Below, one piece after another: positions 40,049 through 56,200 of a stretch of DNA of 64,000 nt (the stretch's first letter is position 1; every line of letters begins with the position of its first letter). The stretch lies in contig CAXKVF010000075.1 of the NCBI GenBank assembly GCA_964057225.1, forward strand, positions 1 through 64,000, given 5' to 3'. A model generated the notes under the pieces. That model was not told the origin of the DNA and ran no database searches. It saw only the letters and a program-made list of their open reading frames with translations. The DNA is from Auanema rhodensis (lineage: Eukaryota > Nematoda > Chromadorea > Rhabditida > Rhabditidae). A program made the position numbers and the translations under genes.

Positions 40049-42160
40049 GTTACCATGCACCAATATCAATAAAAATTTGTTTTTAGACTAATATGGACAT
40101 GGGGAATCTAATTTTGAAAACCGCATCTCTTTATCTTTCACGTGAAGCGAGTTACATACCAAGTGCCCATCACGTGTACATTTAATTAGCATAAATTAAA
40201 GTTCACGTAAATTTCAAAGTCATGGTTACCATGCACCAATATCAATAAAAATTTGTTTTTAGACTAATATGGACATGGGGAATCTAATTTTGAAAACCGC
40301 ATCTCGTTATCTTTCACGTGAAGCGAGTTACATACCAAGTGCACATCACGTGTACATTTAATTAGCATAAATTAAAGTTCACGTAAATTTCAAAGTCATG
40401 GTTACCATGCACCAATATCAATAAAAATTTGTTTTTAGACTAATATGGACATGGGGAATCTAATTTTGAAAACCGCATCTCTTTATCTTTCACGTGAAGC
40501 GAGTTACATACCAAGTGCACATCACGTGTACATTTAATTAGCATAAATTAAAGTTCACGTAAATTTCAAAGTCATGGTTACCATGCACCAATATCAATAA
40601 AAATTTGTTTTTAGACTAATATGGACATGGGGAATCTAATTTTGAAAACCGCATCTCGTTATCTTTCACGTGAAGCGAGTTACATACCAAGTGCACATCA
40701 CGTGTACATTTAATTAGCATAAATTAAAGTTCACGTAAATTTCAAAGTCATGGTTACCATGCACCAATATCAATAAAAATTTGTTTTTAGACTAATATGG
40801 ACATGGGGAATCTAATTTTGAAAACCGCATCTCTTTATCTTTCACGTGAAGCGAGTTACATACCAAGTGCACATCACGTGTACATTTAATTAGCATAAAT
40901 TAAAGTTCACGTAAATTTCAAAGTCATGGTTACCATGCACCAATATCAATAAAAATTTGTTTTTAGACTAATATGGACATGGGGAATCTAATTTTGAAAA
41001 CCGCATCTCTTTATCTTTCACGTGAAGCGAGTTACATACCAAGTGCACATCACGTGTACATTTAATTAGCATAAATTAAAGTTCACGTAAATTTCAAAGT
41101 CATGGTTACCATGCACCAATATCAATAAAAATTTGTTTTTAGACTAATATGGACATGGGGAATCTAATTTTGAAAACCGCATCTCTTTATCTTTCACGTG
41201 AAGCGAGTTACATACCAAGTGCACATCACGTGTACATTTAATTAGCATAAATTAAAGTTCACGTAAATTTCAAAGTCATGGTTACCATGAACCAATATCA
41301 ATAAAAATTTGTTTTTAGACTAATATGGACATGGGGAATCTAATTTTGAAAACCGCATCTCTTTATCTTTCACGTGAAGCGAGTTACATACCAAGTGCCC
41401 ATCACGTGTACATTTAATTAGCATAAATTAAAGTTCACGTAAATTTCAAAGTCATGGTTACCATGCACCAATATCAATAAAAATTTGTTTTTAGACTAAT
41501 ATGGACATGGGGAATCTAATTTTGAAAACCGCATCTCCTTATCTTTCACGTGAAGCGAGTTACATACCAAGTGCACATCACGTGTACATTTAATTAGCAT
41601 AAATTAAAGTTCACGTAAATTTCAAAGTCATGGTTACCATGCACCAATATCAATAAAAATTTGTTTTTAGACTAATATGGACATGGGGAATCTAATTTTG
41701 AAAACCGCATCTCTTCATCTTTCACGTGAAGCGAGTTACATACCAAGTGCACATCACGTGTACATTTAATTAGCATAAATTAAAGTTCACGTAAATTTCA
41801 AAGTCATGGTTACCATGCACCAATATCAATAAAAATTTGTTTTTAGACTAATATGGACATGGGGAATCTAATTTTGAAAACCGCATCTCTTTATCTTTCA
41901 CGTGAAGCGAGTTACATACCAAGTGCACATCACGTGTACATTTAATTAGCATAAATTAAAGTTCACGTAAATTTCAAAGTCATGGTTACCATGCACCAAT
42001 ATCAATAAAAATTTGTTTTTAGACTAATATGGACATGGGGAATCTAATTTTGAAAACCGCATCTCTTCATCTTTCACGTGAAGCGAGTTACATACCAAGT
42101 GCACATCACGTGTACATTTAATTAGCATAAATTAAAGTTCACGTAAATTTCAAAGTCATG

Positions 42161-44800
42161 GTTACCATGCACCAATATCAATAAAAATTTGTTTTTAAAC
42201 TAATATGGACATGGGGAATCTAATTTTGAAAACCGCATCTCTTTATCTTTCACGTGAAGCGAGTTACATACCAAGTGCACATCACGTGTACATTTAATCA
42301 GCATAAATTAAAGTTCACGTAAATTTCAAAGTCATGGTTACCATGCACCAATATCAATAAAAATTTGTTTTTAGACTAATATGGACATGGGGAATCTAAT
42401 TTTGAAAACCGCATCTCTTTATCTTTCACGTGAAGCGAGTTACATACCAAGTGCACATCACGTGTACATTTAATTAGCATAAATTAAAGTTCACGTAAAT
42501 TTCAAAGTCATGGTTACCATAAACCAATATCAATAAAAATTTGTTTTTAGACTAATATGGACATGGGGAATCTAATTTTGAAAACCGCATCTCTTTATCT
42601 TTCACGTGAAGCGAGTTACATACCAAGTGCACATCACGTGTACATTTAATTAGCATAAATTAAAGTTCACGTAAATTTCAAAGTCATGGTTACCATGAAC
42701 CAATATCAATAAAAATTTGTTTTTAGACTAATATGGACATGGGGAATCTAATTTTGAAAACCGCATCTCTTTATCTTTCAAGTGAAGCGAGTTACATACC
42801 AAGTGCACATCACGTGTACATTTAATTAGCATAAATTAAAGTTCACGTTAATTTCAAAGTCATGGTTACCATGCACCAATATCAATAAAAATTTGTTTTT
42901 AGACTAATATGGACATGGGGAATCTAATTTTGAAAACCGCATCTCGTTATCTTTCACGTGAAGCGAGTTACATACCAAGTGCACATCACGTGTACATTTA
43001 ATTAGCATAAATTAAAGTTCACGTAAATTTCAAAGTCATGGTTACCATGCACCAATATCAATAAAAATTTGTTTTTAGACTAATATGGACATGGGGAATC
43101 TAATTTTGAAAACCGCATCTCTTTATCTTTCACGTGAAGCGAGTTACATACCAAGTGCACATCACGTGTACATTTAATTAGCATAAATTAAAGTTCACGT
43201 AAATTTCAAAGTCATGGTTACCATGCACCAATGTCAATAAAAATTTGTTTTTAGACTAATATGGACATGGGGAATCTAATTTTGAAAACCGCATCTCTTC
43301 ATCTTTCACGTGAAGCGAGTTACATACCAAGTGCACATCACGTGTACATTTAATTAGCATAAATTAAAGTTCACGTAAATTTCAAAGTCATGGTTACCAT
43401 GAACCAATATCAATAAAAATTTGTTTTTAGACTAATATGGACATGGGGAATCTAATTTTGAAAACCGCATCTCTTTATCTTTCACGTGAAGCGAGTTACA
43501 TACCAAGTGCACATCACGTGTACATTTAATTAGCATAAATTAAAGTTCACGTAAATTTCAAAGTCATGGTTACCATGCACCAATATCAATAAAAATTTGT
43601 TTTTAAACTAATATGGACATGGGGAATCTAATTTTGAAAACCGCATCTCTTTATCTTTCACGTGAAGCGAGTTACATACCAAGTGCACATCACGTGTACA
43701 TTTAATTAGCATAAATTAAAGTTCACGTAAATTTCAAAGTCATGGTTACCATGCACCAATATCAATAAAAATTTGTTTTTAGACTAATATGGACATGGGG
43801 AATCTAATTTTGAAAACCGCATCTCTTTATCTTTCACGTGAAGCGAGTTACATACCAAGTGCACATCACGTGTACATTTAATTAGCATAAATTAAAGTTC
43901 ACGTAAATTTCAAAGTCATGGTTACCATAAACCAATATCAATAAAAATTTGTTTTTAGACTAATATGGACATGGGGAATCTAATTTTGAAAACCGCATCT
44001 CTTTATCTTTCACGTGAAGCGAGTTACATACCAAGTGCACATCACGTGTACATTTAATTAGCATAAATTAAAGTTCACGTAAATTTCAAAGTCATGGTTA
44101 CCATGAACCAATATCAATAAAAATTTGTTTTTAGACTAATATGGACATGGGGAATCTAATTTTGAAAACCGCATCTCTTCATCTTTCACGTGAAGCGAGT
44201 TACATACCAAGTGCACATCACGTGTACATTTAATTAGCATAAATTAAAGTTCACGTAAATTTCAAAGTCATGGTTACCATGCACCAATATCAATAAAAAT
44301 TTGTTTTTAGACTAATATGGACATGGGGAATCTAATTTTGAAAACCGCATCTCTTTATCTTTCACGTGAAGCGAGTTACATACCAAGTGCACATCACGTG
44401 TACATTTAATTAGCATAAATTAAAGTTCACGTAAATTTCAAAGTCATGGTTACCATGCACCAATGTCAATAAAAATTTGTTTTTAGACTAATATGGACAT
44501 GGGGAATCTAATTTTGAAAACCGCATCTCTTCATCTTTCACGTGAAGCGAGTTACATACCAAGTGCACATCACGTGTACATTTAATTAGCATAAATTAAA
44601 GTTCACGTAAATTTCAAAGTCATGGTTACCATGAACCAATATCAATAAAAATTTGTTTTTAGACTAATATGGACATGGGGAATCTAATTTTGAAAACCGC
44701 ATCTCTTTATCTTTCACGTGAAGCGAGTTACATACCAAGTGCACATCACGTGTACATTTAATTAGCATAAATTAAAGTTCACGTAAATTTCAAAGTCATG
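42161..44800 (+). repeat. 8-monomer unit duplicated, second copy one monomer short
   Basis: Monomer 42161 has G38A (42198) and monomer 42513 has G9A (ATAAACC, 42521). Both recur eight monomers later at 43606 and 43929. The A17G monomer, however, recurs after only seven (43233 and 44465). The second copy therefore lacks one monomer, probably the T82G one at 42865. Units are read as 42161-43568 (8) and 43569-44800 (7). From 44097 the series runs into a 5-monomer periodicity (A17G at 44465 and 45345). Confidence 0.78.
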
Positions 44801-45504
44801 GTTACCATGCACCAATATCAATAAAAATTTGTTTTTAGACTAATATGGACATGGGGAATCTAATTTTGAAAACCGCATCTCTTCATCTTTCACGTGAAGC
44901 GAGTTACATACCAAGTGCACATCACGTGTACATTTAATTAGCATAAATTAAAGTTCACGTAAATTTCAAAGTCATGGTTACCATGAACCAATATCAATAA
45001 AAATTTGTTTTTAGACTAATATGGACATGGGGAATCTAATTTTGAAAACCGCATCTCTTCATCTTTCACGTGAAGCGAGTTACATACCAAGTGCACATCA
45101 CGTGTACATTTAATTAGCATAAATTAAAGTTCACGTAAATTTCAAAGTCATGGTTACCATGCACCAATATCAATAAAAATTTGTTTTTAGACTAATATGG
45201 ACATGGGGAATCTAATTTTGAAAACCGCATCTCTTTATCTTTCACGTGAAGCGAGTTACATACCAAGTGCACATCACGTGTACATTTAATTAGCATAAAT
45301 TAAAGTTCACGTAAATTTCAAAGTCATGGTTACCATGCACCAATGTCAATAAAAATTTGTTTTTAGACTAATATGGACATGGGGAATCTAATTTTGAAAA
45401 CCGCATCTCTTCATCTTTCACGTGAAGCGAGTTACATACCAAGTGCACATCACGTGTACATTTAATTAGCATAAATTAAAGTTCACGTAAATTTCAAAGT
45501 CATG

Positions 45505-47264
45505 GTTACCATGCACCAATATCAATAAAAATTTGTTTTTAGACTAATATGGACATGGGGAATCTAATTTTGAAAACCGCATCTCTTCATCTTTCACGTG
45601 AAGCGAGTTACATACCAAGTGCACATCACGTGTACATTTAATTAGCATAAATTAAAGTTCACGTAAATTTCAAAGTCATGGTTACCATGCACCAATATCA
45701 ATAAAAATTTGTTTTTAGACTAATATGGACATGGGGAATCTAATTTTGAAAACCGCATCTCTTCATCTTTTACGTGAAGCGAGTTACATACCAAGTGCAC
45801 ATCACGTGTACATTTAATTAGCATAAATTAAAGTTCACGTAAATTTCAAAGTCATGGTTACCATGCACCAATATCAATAAAAATTTGTTTTTAGACTAAT
45901 ATGGACATGGGGAATCTAATTTTGAAAACCGCATCTCTTTATCTTTCACGTGAAGCGAGTTACATACCAAGTGCACATCACGTGTACATTTAATTAGCAT
46001 AAATTAAAGTTCACGTAAATTTCAAAGTCATGGTTACCATGCACCAATGTCAATAAAAATTTGTTTTTAGACTAATATGGACATGGGGAATCTAATTTTG
46101 AAAACCGCATCTCTTCATCTTTCACGTGAAGCGAGTTACATACCAAGTGCACATCACGTGTACATTTAATTAGCATAAATTAAAGTTCACGTAAATTTCA
46201 AAGTCATGGTTACCATGCACCAATATCAATAAAAATTTGTTTTTAGACTAATATGGACATGGGGAATCTAATTTTGAAAACCGCATCTCTTTATCTTTCA
46301 CGTGAAGCGAGTTACATACCAAGTGCACATCACGTGTACATTTAATTAGCATAAATTAAAGTTCACGTAAATTTCAAAGTCATGGTTACCATGCACCAAT
46401 GTCAATAAAAATTTGTTTTTAGACTAATATGGACATGGGGAATCTAATTTTGAAAACCGCATCTCTTCATCTTTCACGTGAAGCGAGTTACATACCAAGT
46501 GCACATCACGTGTACATTTAATTAGCATAAATTAAAGTTCACGTAAATTTCAAAGTCATGGTTACCATGCACCAATATCAATACAAATTTGTTTTTAGAC
46601 TAATATGGACATGGGGAATCTAATTTTGAAAACCGCATCTCTTCATCTTTTACGTGAAGCGAGTTACATACCAAGTGCACATCACGTGTACATTTAATTA
46701 GCATAAATTAAAGTTCACGTAAATTTCAAAGTCATGGTTACCATGCACCAATATCAATAAAAATTTGTTTTTAGACTAATATGGACATGGGGAATCTAAT
46801 TTTGAAAACCGCATCTCTTTATCTTTCACGTGAAGCGAGTTACATACCAAGTGCACATCACGTGTACATTTAATTAGCATAAATTAAAGTTCACGTAAAT
46901 TTCAAAGTCATGGTTACCATGCACCAATGTCAATAAAAATTTGTTTTTAGACTAATATGGACATGGGGAATCTAATTTTGAAAACCGCATCTCTTCATCT
47001 TTCACGTGAAGCGAGTTACATACCAAGTGCACATCACGTGTACATTTAATTAGCATAAATTAAAGTTCACGTAAATTTCAAAGTCATGGTTACCATGCAC
47101 CAATATCAATAAAAATTTGTTTTTAGACTAATATGGACATGGGGATTCTAATTTTGAAAACCGCATCTCTTCATCTTTCACGTGAAGCGAGTTACATACC
47201 AAGTGCACATCACGTGTACATTTAATTAGCATAAATTAAAGTTCACGTAAATTTCAAAGTCATG
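45505..47264 (+). repeat. 5-monomer higher-order repeat, two copies (copy B counterpart)
   Basis: Units 45505-46384 and 46385-47264 match the copy A block at 17521-19280 with offset 27,984 bp (159 monomers). C91T markers lie at 45771 and 46651, and A17G markers at 46049, 46401 and 46929. Differences from copy A are the missing A17G in monomer 45505, an A-to-C in the A-tract of monomer 46561 (ATACAAA), and GGGGATTC in monomer 47089. Similarity to copy A continues to about 48,680. Confidence 0.85.
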
Positions 47265-50200
47265 GTTACCATGCACCAATATCAATAAAAATTTGTTTTT
47301 AGACTAATATGGACATGGGGGATCTAATTTTGAAAACCGCATTTCTTTATCTTTCACGTGAAGCGAGTTACATACCAAGTGCACATCACGTGTACATTTA
47401 ATTAGCATAAATTAAAGTTCACGTAAATTTCAAAGTCATGGTTACCATGAACCAATATCAATAAAAATTTGTTTTTAGACTAATATGGACATGGGGAATC
47501 TAATTTTGAAAACCGCATCTCTTTATCTTTCACGTGAAGCGAGTTACATACCAAGTGCACATCACGTGTACATTTAATTAGCATAAATTAAAGTTCACGT
47601 AAATTTCAAAGTCATGGTTACCATGAACCAATATCAATAAAAATTTGTTTTTAGACTAATATGGACATGGGGAATCTAATTTTGAAAACCGCATCTCTTT
47701 ATCTTTCACGTGAAGCGAGTTACATACCAAGTGCACATCACGTGTACATTTAATTAGCATAAATTAAAGTTCACGTAAATTTCAAAGTCATGGTTACCAT
47801 GAACCAATATCAATAAAAATTTGTTTTTAGACTAATATGGACATGGGGAATCTAATTTTGAAAACCGCATTTCTTTATCTTTCACGTGAAGCGAGTTACA
47901 TACCAAGTGCACATCACGTGTACATTTAATTAGCATAAATTAAAGTTCACGTAAATTTCAAAGTCATGGTTACCATGAACCAATATCAATAAAAATTTGT
48001 TTTTAGACTAATATGGACATGGGGAATCTAATTTTGAAAACCGCATCTCTTTATCTTTCACGTGAAGCGAGTTACATACCAAGTGCACATCACGTGTACA
48101 TTTAATTAGCATAAATTAAAGTTCACGTAAATTTCAAAGTCATGGTTACCATGAACCACTATCAATAAAAATTTGTTTTTAGACTAATATGGACATGGGG
48201 AATCTAATTTTGAAAACCGCATCTCTTTATCTTTCACGTGAAGCGAGTTACATACCAAGTGCACATCACGTGTACATTTAATTAGCATAAATTAAAGTTC
48301 ACGTAAATTTCAAAGTCATGGTTACCATGAACCAATATCAATAAAAATTTGTTTTTAGACTAATATGGACATGGGGAATCTAATTTTGAAAACCGCATCT
48401 CTTTATCTTTCACGTGAAGCGAGTTACATACCAAGTGCACATCACGTGTACATTTAATTAGCATAAATTAAAGTTCACGTAAATTTCAAAGTCATGGTTA
48501 CCATGCACCAATATCAATAAAAATTTGTTTTTAGACTAATATGGACATGGGGAATCTAATTTTGAAAACCGCATCTCTTTATCTTTCACGTGAAGCGAGT
48601 TACATACCAAGTGCACATCACGTGTACATTTAATTAGCATAAATTAAAGTTCACGTAAATTTCAAAGTCATGGTTACCATGAACCAATATCAATAAAAAT
48701 TTGTTTTTAGACTAATATGGACATGGGGAATCTAATTTTGAAAACCGCATCTCTTTATCTTTCACGTGAAGCGAGTTACATACCAAGTGCACATCACGTG
48801 TACATTTAATTAGCATAAATTAAAGTTCACGTAAATTTCAAAGTCATGGTTACCATGCACCAATATCAATAAAAATTTGTTTTTAGACTAATATGGACAT
48901 GGGGAATCTAATTTTGAAAACCGCATCTCTTTATCTTTCACGTGAAGCGAGTTACATACCAAGTGCACATCACGTGTACATTTAATTAGCATAAATTAAA
49001 GTTCACGTAAATTTCAAAGTCATGGTTACCATGCACCAATATCAATAAAAATTTGTTTTTAGACTAATATGGACATGGGGAATCTAATTTTGAAAACCGC
49101 ATCTCTTTATCTTTCACGTGAAGCGAGTTACATACCAAGTGCACATCACGTGTACATTTAATTAGCATAAATTAAAGTTCACGTAAATTTCAAAGTCATG
49201 GTTACCATGAACCAATATCAATAAAAATTTGTTTTTAGACTAATATGGACATGGGGAATCTAATTTTGAAAACCGCATCTCTATATCTTTCACGTGAAGC
49301 GAGTTACATACCAAGTGCACATCACGTGTACATTTAATTAGCATAAATTAAAGTTCACGTAAATTTCAAAGTCATGGTTACCATGCACCAATATCAATAA
49401 AAATTTGTTTTTAGACTAATATGGACATGGGGAATCTAATTTTGAAAACCGCATCTCTTTATCTTTCACGTGAAGCGAGTTACATACCAAGTGCACATCA
49501 CGTGTACATTTAATTAGCATAAATTAAAGTTCACGTAAATTTCAAAGTCATGGTTACCATGCACCAATATCAATAAAAATTTGTTTTTAGACTAATATGG
49601 ACATGGGGAATCTAATTTTGAGAACCGCATCTCTTTATCTTTCACGTGAAGCGAGTTACATACCAAGTGCACATCACGTGTACATTTAATTAGCATAAAT
49701 TAAAGTTCACGTAAATTTCAAAGTCATGGTTACCATGAACCAATATCAATAAAAATTTGTTTTTAGACTAATATGGACATGGGGAATCTAACTTTGAAAA
49801 CCGCATCTCTTTATCTTTCACGTGAAGCGAGGTACATACCAAGTGCACATCACGTGTACATTTAATTAGCATAAATTAAAGTTCACGTAAATTTCAAAGT
49901 CATGGTTACCATGAACCAATATCAATAAAAATTTGTTTTTAGACTAATATGGACATGGGGAATCTAATTTTGAAAACCGCATCTCTTTATCTTTCACGTG
50001 AAGCGAGTTACATACCAAGTGCACATCACGTGTACATTTAATTAGCATAAATTAAAGTTCACGTAAATTTCAAAGTCATGGTTACCATGCACCAATATCA
50101 ATAAAAATTTGTTTTTAGACTAATATGGACATGGGGAATCTAATTTTGAAAACCGCATCTCTTTATCTTTCACGTGAAGCGAGTTACATACCAAGTGCAC

Positions 50201-53200
50201 ATCACGTGTACATTTAATTAGCATAAATTAAAGTTCACGTAAATTTCAAAGTCATGGTTACCATGAACCAATATCAATAAAAATTTGTTTTTAGACTAAT
50301 ATGGACATGGGGAATCTAATTTTGAAAACCGCATCTCTTTATCTTTCACGTGAAGCGAGTTACATACCAAGTGCACATCACGTGTACATTTAATTAGCAT
50401 AAATTAAAGTTCACGTAACTTTCAAAGTCATGGTTACCATGCACCAATATCAATAAAAATTTGTTTTTAGACTAATATGGACATGGGGAATCTAATTTTG
50501 AAAACCGCATCTCTTTATCTTTCACGTGAAGCGAGTTACATACCAAGTGCACATCACGTGTACATTTAATTAGCATAAATTAAAGTTCACGTAAATTTCA
50601 AAGTCATGGTTACCATGCACCAATATCAATAAAAATTTGTTTTTAGACTAATATGGACATGGGGAATCTAATTTTGAAAACCGCATCTCTTTATCTTTCA
50701 CGTGAAGCGAGTTACATACCAAGTGCACATCACGTGTACATTTAATTAGCATAAATTAAAGTTCACGTAAATTTCAAAGTCATGGTTACCATGAACCAAT
50801 ATCAATAAAAATTTGTTTTTAGACTAATATGGACATGGGGAATCCAATTTTGAAAACCGCATCTCTTTATCTTTCACGTGAAGCGAGTTACATACCAAGT
50901 GCACATCACGTGTACATTTAATTAGCATAAATTAAAGTTCACGTAAATTTCAAAGTCATGGTTACCATGCACCAATATCAATAAAAATTTGTTTTTAGAC
51001 TAATATGGACATGGGGAATCTAATTTTGAAAACCGCATCTCTTTATCTTTCACGTGAAGCGAGTTACATACCAAGTGCACATCACGTGTACATTTAATTA
51101 GCATAAATTAAAGTTCACGTAAATTTCAAAGTCATGGTTACCATGAACCAATATCAATAAAAATTTGTTTTTAGACTAATATGGACATGGGGAATCCAAT
51201 TTTGAAAACCGCATCTCTTTATCTTTCACGTGAAGCGAGTTACATACCAAGTGCACATCACGTGTACATTTAATTAGCATAAATTAAAGTTCACGTAACT
51301 TTCAAAGTCATGGTTACCATGCACCAATATCAATAAAAATTTATTTTTAGACTAATATGGACATGGGAAATCTAATTTTGAAAACCGCATCTCTTTATCT
51401 TTCACGTGAAGCGAGTTACATACCAAGTGCACATCACGTGTACATTTAATTAGCATAAATTAAAGTCCACGTAAATTTCAAAGTCATGGTTACCATGAAG
51501 CAATATCAATAAAAATTTGTTTTTAGACTAATATGGACATGGGGAATCTAATTTTGAAAACCGCATCTCTTTATCTTTCACGTGAAGCGAGTTACATACC
51601 AAGTGCACATCACGTGTACATTTAATTAGCATAAATTAAAGTTCACGTAAATTTCAAAGTCATGGTTACCATGCACCAATATCAATAAAAATTTGTTTTT
51701 AGACTAATATGGACATGGGGGATCTAATTTTGAAAACCGCATTTCTTTATCTTTCACGTGAAGCGAGTTACATACCAAGTGCACATCACGTGTACATTTA
51801 ATTAGCATAAATTAAAGTTCACGTAAATTTCAAAGTCATGGTTACCATGAACCAATATCAATAAAAATTTGTTTTTAGACTAATATGGACATGGGGAATC
51901 TAATTTTGAAAACCGCATCTCTTTATCTTTCACGTGAAGCGAGTTACATACCAAGTGCACATCACGTGTACATTTAATTAGCATAAATTAAAGTTCACGT
52001 AAATTTCAAAGTCATGGTTACCATGCACCAATATCAATAAAAATTTGTTTTTAGACTAATATGGACATGGGGAATCTAATTTTGAAAACCGCATCTCTTT
52101 ATCTTTCACGTGAAGCGAGTTACATACCAAGTGCACATCACGTGTACATTTAATTAGCATAAATTAAAGTTCACGTAAATTTCAAAGTCATGGTTACCAT
52201 GCACCAATATCAATAAAAATTTGTTTTTAGACTAATATGGACATGGGGAATCTAATTTTGAAAACCGCATCTCTTTATCTTTCACGTGAAGCGAGTTACA
52301 TACCAAGTGCACATCACGTGTACATTTAATTAGCATAAATTAAACTTCACGTAAATTTCAAAGTCATGGTTACCATGCACCAATATCAATAAAAATTTGT
52401 TTTTAGACTAATATGGACATGGGGAATCTAATTTTGAAAACCGCATCTCTTTATCTTTCACGTGAAGCGAGTTACATACCAAGTGCACATCACGTGTACA
52501 TTTAATTAGCATAAATTAAAGTTCACGTAAATTTCAAAGTCATGGTTACCATGCACCAATATCAATAAAAATTTGTTTTTAGACTAATATGGACATGGGG
52601 AATCTAATTTTGAAAACCGCATCTCTTTATCTTTCACGTGAAGCGAGTTACATACCAAGTGCACATCACGTGTACATTTAATTAGCATAAATTGAAGTTC
52701 ACGTAAATTTCAAAGTCATGGTTACCATGCACCAATATCAATAAAAATTTGTTTTTAGACTAATATGGACATGGGGAATCTAATTTTGAAAACCGCATCT
52801 CTTTATCTTTCACGTGAAGCGAGTTACATACCAAGTGCACATCACGTGTACATTTAATTAGCATAAATTAAAGTTCACGTAAATTTCAAAGTCATGGTTA
52901 CCATGAACCAATATCAATAAAAATTTGTTTTTAGACTAATATGGACATGGGGAATCTAATTTTGAAAACCGCATCTCTTTATCTTTCACGTGAAGCGAGT
53001 TACATACCAAGTGCACATCACGTGTACATTTAATTAGCATAAATTAAAGTTCACGTAACTTTCAAAGTCATGGTTACCATGCACCAATATCAATAAAAAT
53101 TTGTTTTTAGACTAATATGGACATGGGGAATCTAATTTTGAAAACCGCATCTCTTTATCTTTCAAGTGAAGCGAGTTACATACCAAGTGCACATCACGTG

Positions 53201-56200
53201 TACATTTAATTAGCATAAATTAAAGTTCACGTAAATTTCAAAGTCATGGTTACCATGAAGCAATATCAATAAAAATTTGTTTTTAGACTAATATGGACAT
53301 GGGGAATCTAATTTTGAAAACCGCATCTCTTTATCTTTCACGTGAAGCGAGTTACATACCAAGTGCACATCACGTGTACATTTAATTAGCATAAATTAAA
53401 GTTCACGTAAATTTCAAAGTCATGGTTACCATGCACCAATATCAATAAAAATTTGTTTTTAGACTAATATGGACATGGGGGATCTAATTTTGAAAACCGC
53501 ATTTCTTTATCTTTCACGTGAAGCGAGTTACATACCAAGTGCACATCACGTGTACATTTAATTAGCATAAATTAAAGTTCACGTAAATTTCAAAGTCATG
53601 GTTACCATGAACCAATATCAATAAAAATTTGTTTTTAGACTAATATGGACATGGGGAATCTAATTTTGAAAACCGCATCTCTTTATCTTTCACGTGAAGC
53701 GAGTTACATACCAAGTGCACATCACGTGTACATTTAATTAGCATAAATTAAAGTTCACGTAAATTTCAAAGTCATGGTTACCATGAACCAATATCAATAA
53801 AAATTTGTTTTTAGACTAATATGGACATGGGGAATCTAACTTTGAAAACCGCATCTCTTTATCTTTCACGTGAAGCGAGTTACATACCAAGTGCACATCA
53901 CGTGTACATTTAATTAGCATAAATTAAAGTTCACGTAACTTTCAAAGTCATGGTTACCATGCACCAATATCAATAAAAATTTGTTTTTAGACTAATATGG
54001 ACATGGGGAATCTAATTTTGAAAACCGCATCTCTTTATCTTTCACGTGAAGCGAGTTACATACCAAGTGCACATCACGTGTACATTTAATTAGCATAAAT
54101 TAAAGTTCACGTAAATTTCAAAGTCATGGTTACCATGCACCAATATCAATAAAAATTTGTTTTTAGACTAATATGGACATGGGGAATCTAATTTTGAAAA
54201 CCGCATCTCTTTATCTTTCACGTGAAGCGAGTTACATACCAAGTGCACATCACGTGTACATTTAATTAGCATAAATTAAAGTTCACGTAAATTTCAAAGT
54301 CATGGTTACCATGAACCAATATCAATAAAAATTTGTTTTTAGACTAATATGGACATGGGGAATCTAATTTTGAAAACCGTATCTCTTTATCTTTCACGTG
54401 AAGCGAGTTACATACCAAGTGCACATCACGTGTACATTTAATTAGCATAAATTAAAGTTCACGTAAATTTCAAAGTCATGGTTACCATGAACCAATATCA
54501 ATAAAAATTTGTTTTTAGACTAATATGGACATGGGGAATCTAATTTTGAAAACCGCATCTCTTTATCTTTCACGTGAAGCGAGTTACATACCAAGTGCAC
54601 ATCACGTGTACATTTAATTAGCATAAATTAAAGTTCACGTAACTTTCAAAGTCATGGTTACCATGCACCAATATCAATAAAAATTTGTTTTTAGACTAAT
54701 ATGGACATGGGGAATCTAATTTTGAAAACCGCATCTCTTTATCTTTCACGTGAAGCGAGTTACATACCAAGTGCACATCACGTGTACATTTAATTAGCAT
54801 AAATTAAAGTTCACGTAAATTTCAAAGTCATGGTTACCATGCACCAATATCAATAAAAATTTGTTTTTAGACTAATATGGACATGGGGAATCTAATTTTG
54901 AAAACCGCATCTCTTTATCTTTCACGTGAAGCGAGTTACATACCAAGTGCACATCACGTGTACATTTAATTAGCATAAATTAAAGTTCACGTAAATTTCA
55001 AAGTCATGGTTACCATGAACCAATATCAATAAAAATTTGTTTTTAGACTAATATGGACATGGGGAATCTAATTTTGAAAACCGTATCTCTTTATCTTTCA
55101 CGTGAAGCGAGTTACATACCAAGTGCACATCACGTGTACATTTAATTAGCATAAATTAAAGTTCACGTAAATTTCAAAGTCATGGTTACCATGAACCAAT
55201 ATCAATAAAAATTTGTTTTTAGACTAATATGGACATGGGGAATCTAATTTTGAAAACCGCATCTCTTTATCTTTCACGTGAAGCGAGTTACATACCAAGT
55301 GCACATCACGTGTACATTTAATTAGCATAAATTAAAGTTCACGTAACTTTCAAAGTCATGGTTACCATGCACCAATATCAATAAAAATTTGTTTTTAGAC
55401 TAATATGGACATGGGGAATCTAATTTTGAAAACCGCATCTCTTTATCTTTCACGTGAAGCGAGTTACATACCAAGTGCACATCACGTGTACATTTAATTA
55501 GCATAAATTAAAGTTCACGTAAATTTCAAAGTCATGGTTACCATGCACCAATATCAATAAAAATTTGTTTTTAGACTAATATGGACATGGGGAATCTAAT
55601 TTTGAAAACCGCATCTCTTTATCTTTCACGTGAAGCGAGTTACATACCAAGTGCACATCACGTGTACATTTAATTAGCATAAATTAAAGTTCACGTAAAT
55701 TTCAAAGTCATGGTTACCATGAACCAATATCAATAAAAATTTGTTTTTAGACTAATATGGACATGGGGAATCTAATTTTGAAAACCGCATCTCTTTATCT
55801 TTCACGTGAAGCGAGTTACATACCAAGTGCACATCACGTGTACATTTAATTAGCATAAATTAAAGTTCACGTAACTTTCAAAGTCATGGTTACCATGCAC
55901 CAATATCAATAAAAATTTGTTTTTAGACTAATATGGACATGGGGAATCTAATTTTGAAAACCGCATCTCTTTATCTTTCACGTGAAGCGAGTTACATACC
56001 AAGTGCACATCACGTGTACATTTAATTAGCATAAATTTAAGTTCACGTAAATTTCAAAGTCATGGTTACCATGCACCAATATCAATAAAAATTTGTTTTT
56101 AGACTAATATGGACATGGGGAATCTAATTTTGAAAACCGCATCTCTTTATCTTTCACGTGAAGCGAGTTACATACCAAGTGCACATCACGTGTACATTTA

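Larger units (their letters stand above)
23505..51312 (+). repeat. Macro-repeat copy B (27,808 bp = 158 monomers)
   Basis: It is the second copy of the landmark series: G56A (23560), C12G (near 23692), A57G+C79T (near 23913), AATCGC...ATACAAA (35191-35320), G38A (36214), A119C block (36819-40168), G9A (42521 and 43929), C91T pair (45771 and 46651), A57G+C79T (47321), T61C (51197). It differs from copy A by an internal 16-monomer tandem duplication (24561-30192) and one extra 8-monomer unit in the A119C block. It also has a shortened interval between 35320 and 36214, where copy A has about 4.7 kb. Confidence 0.8.
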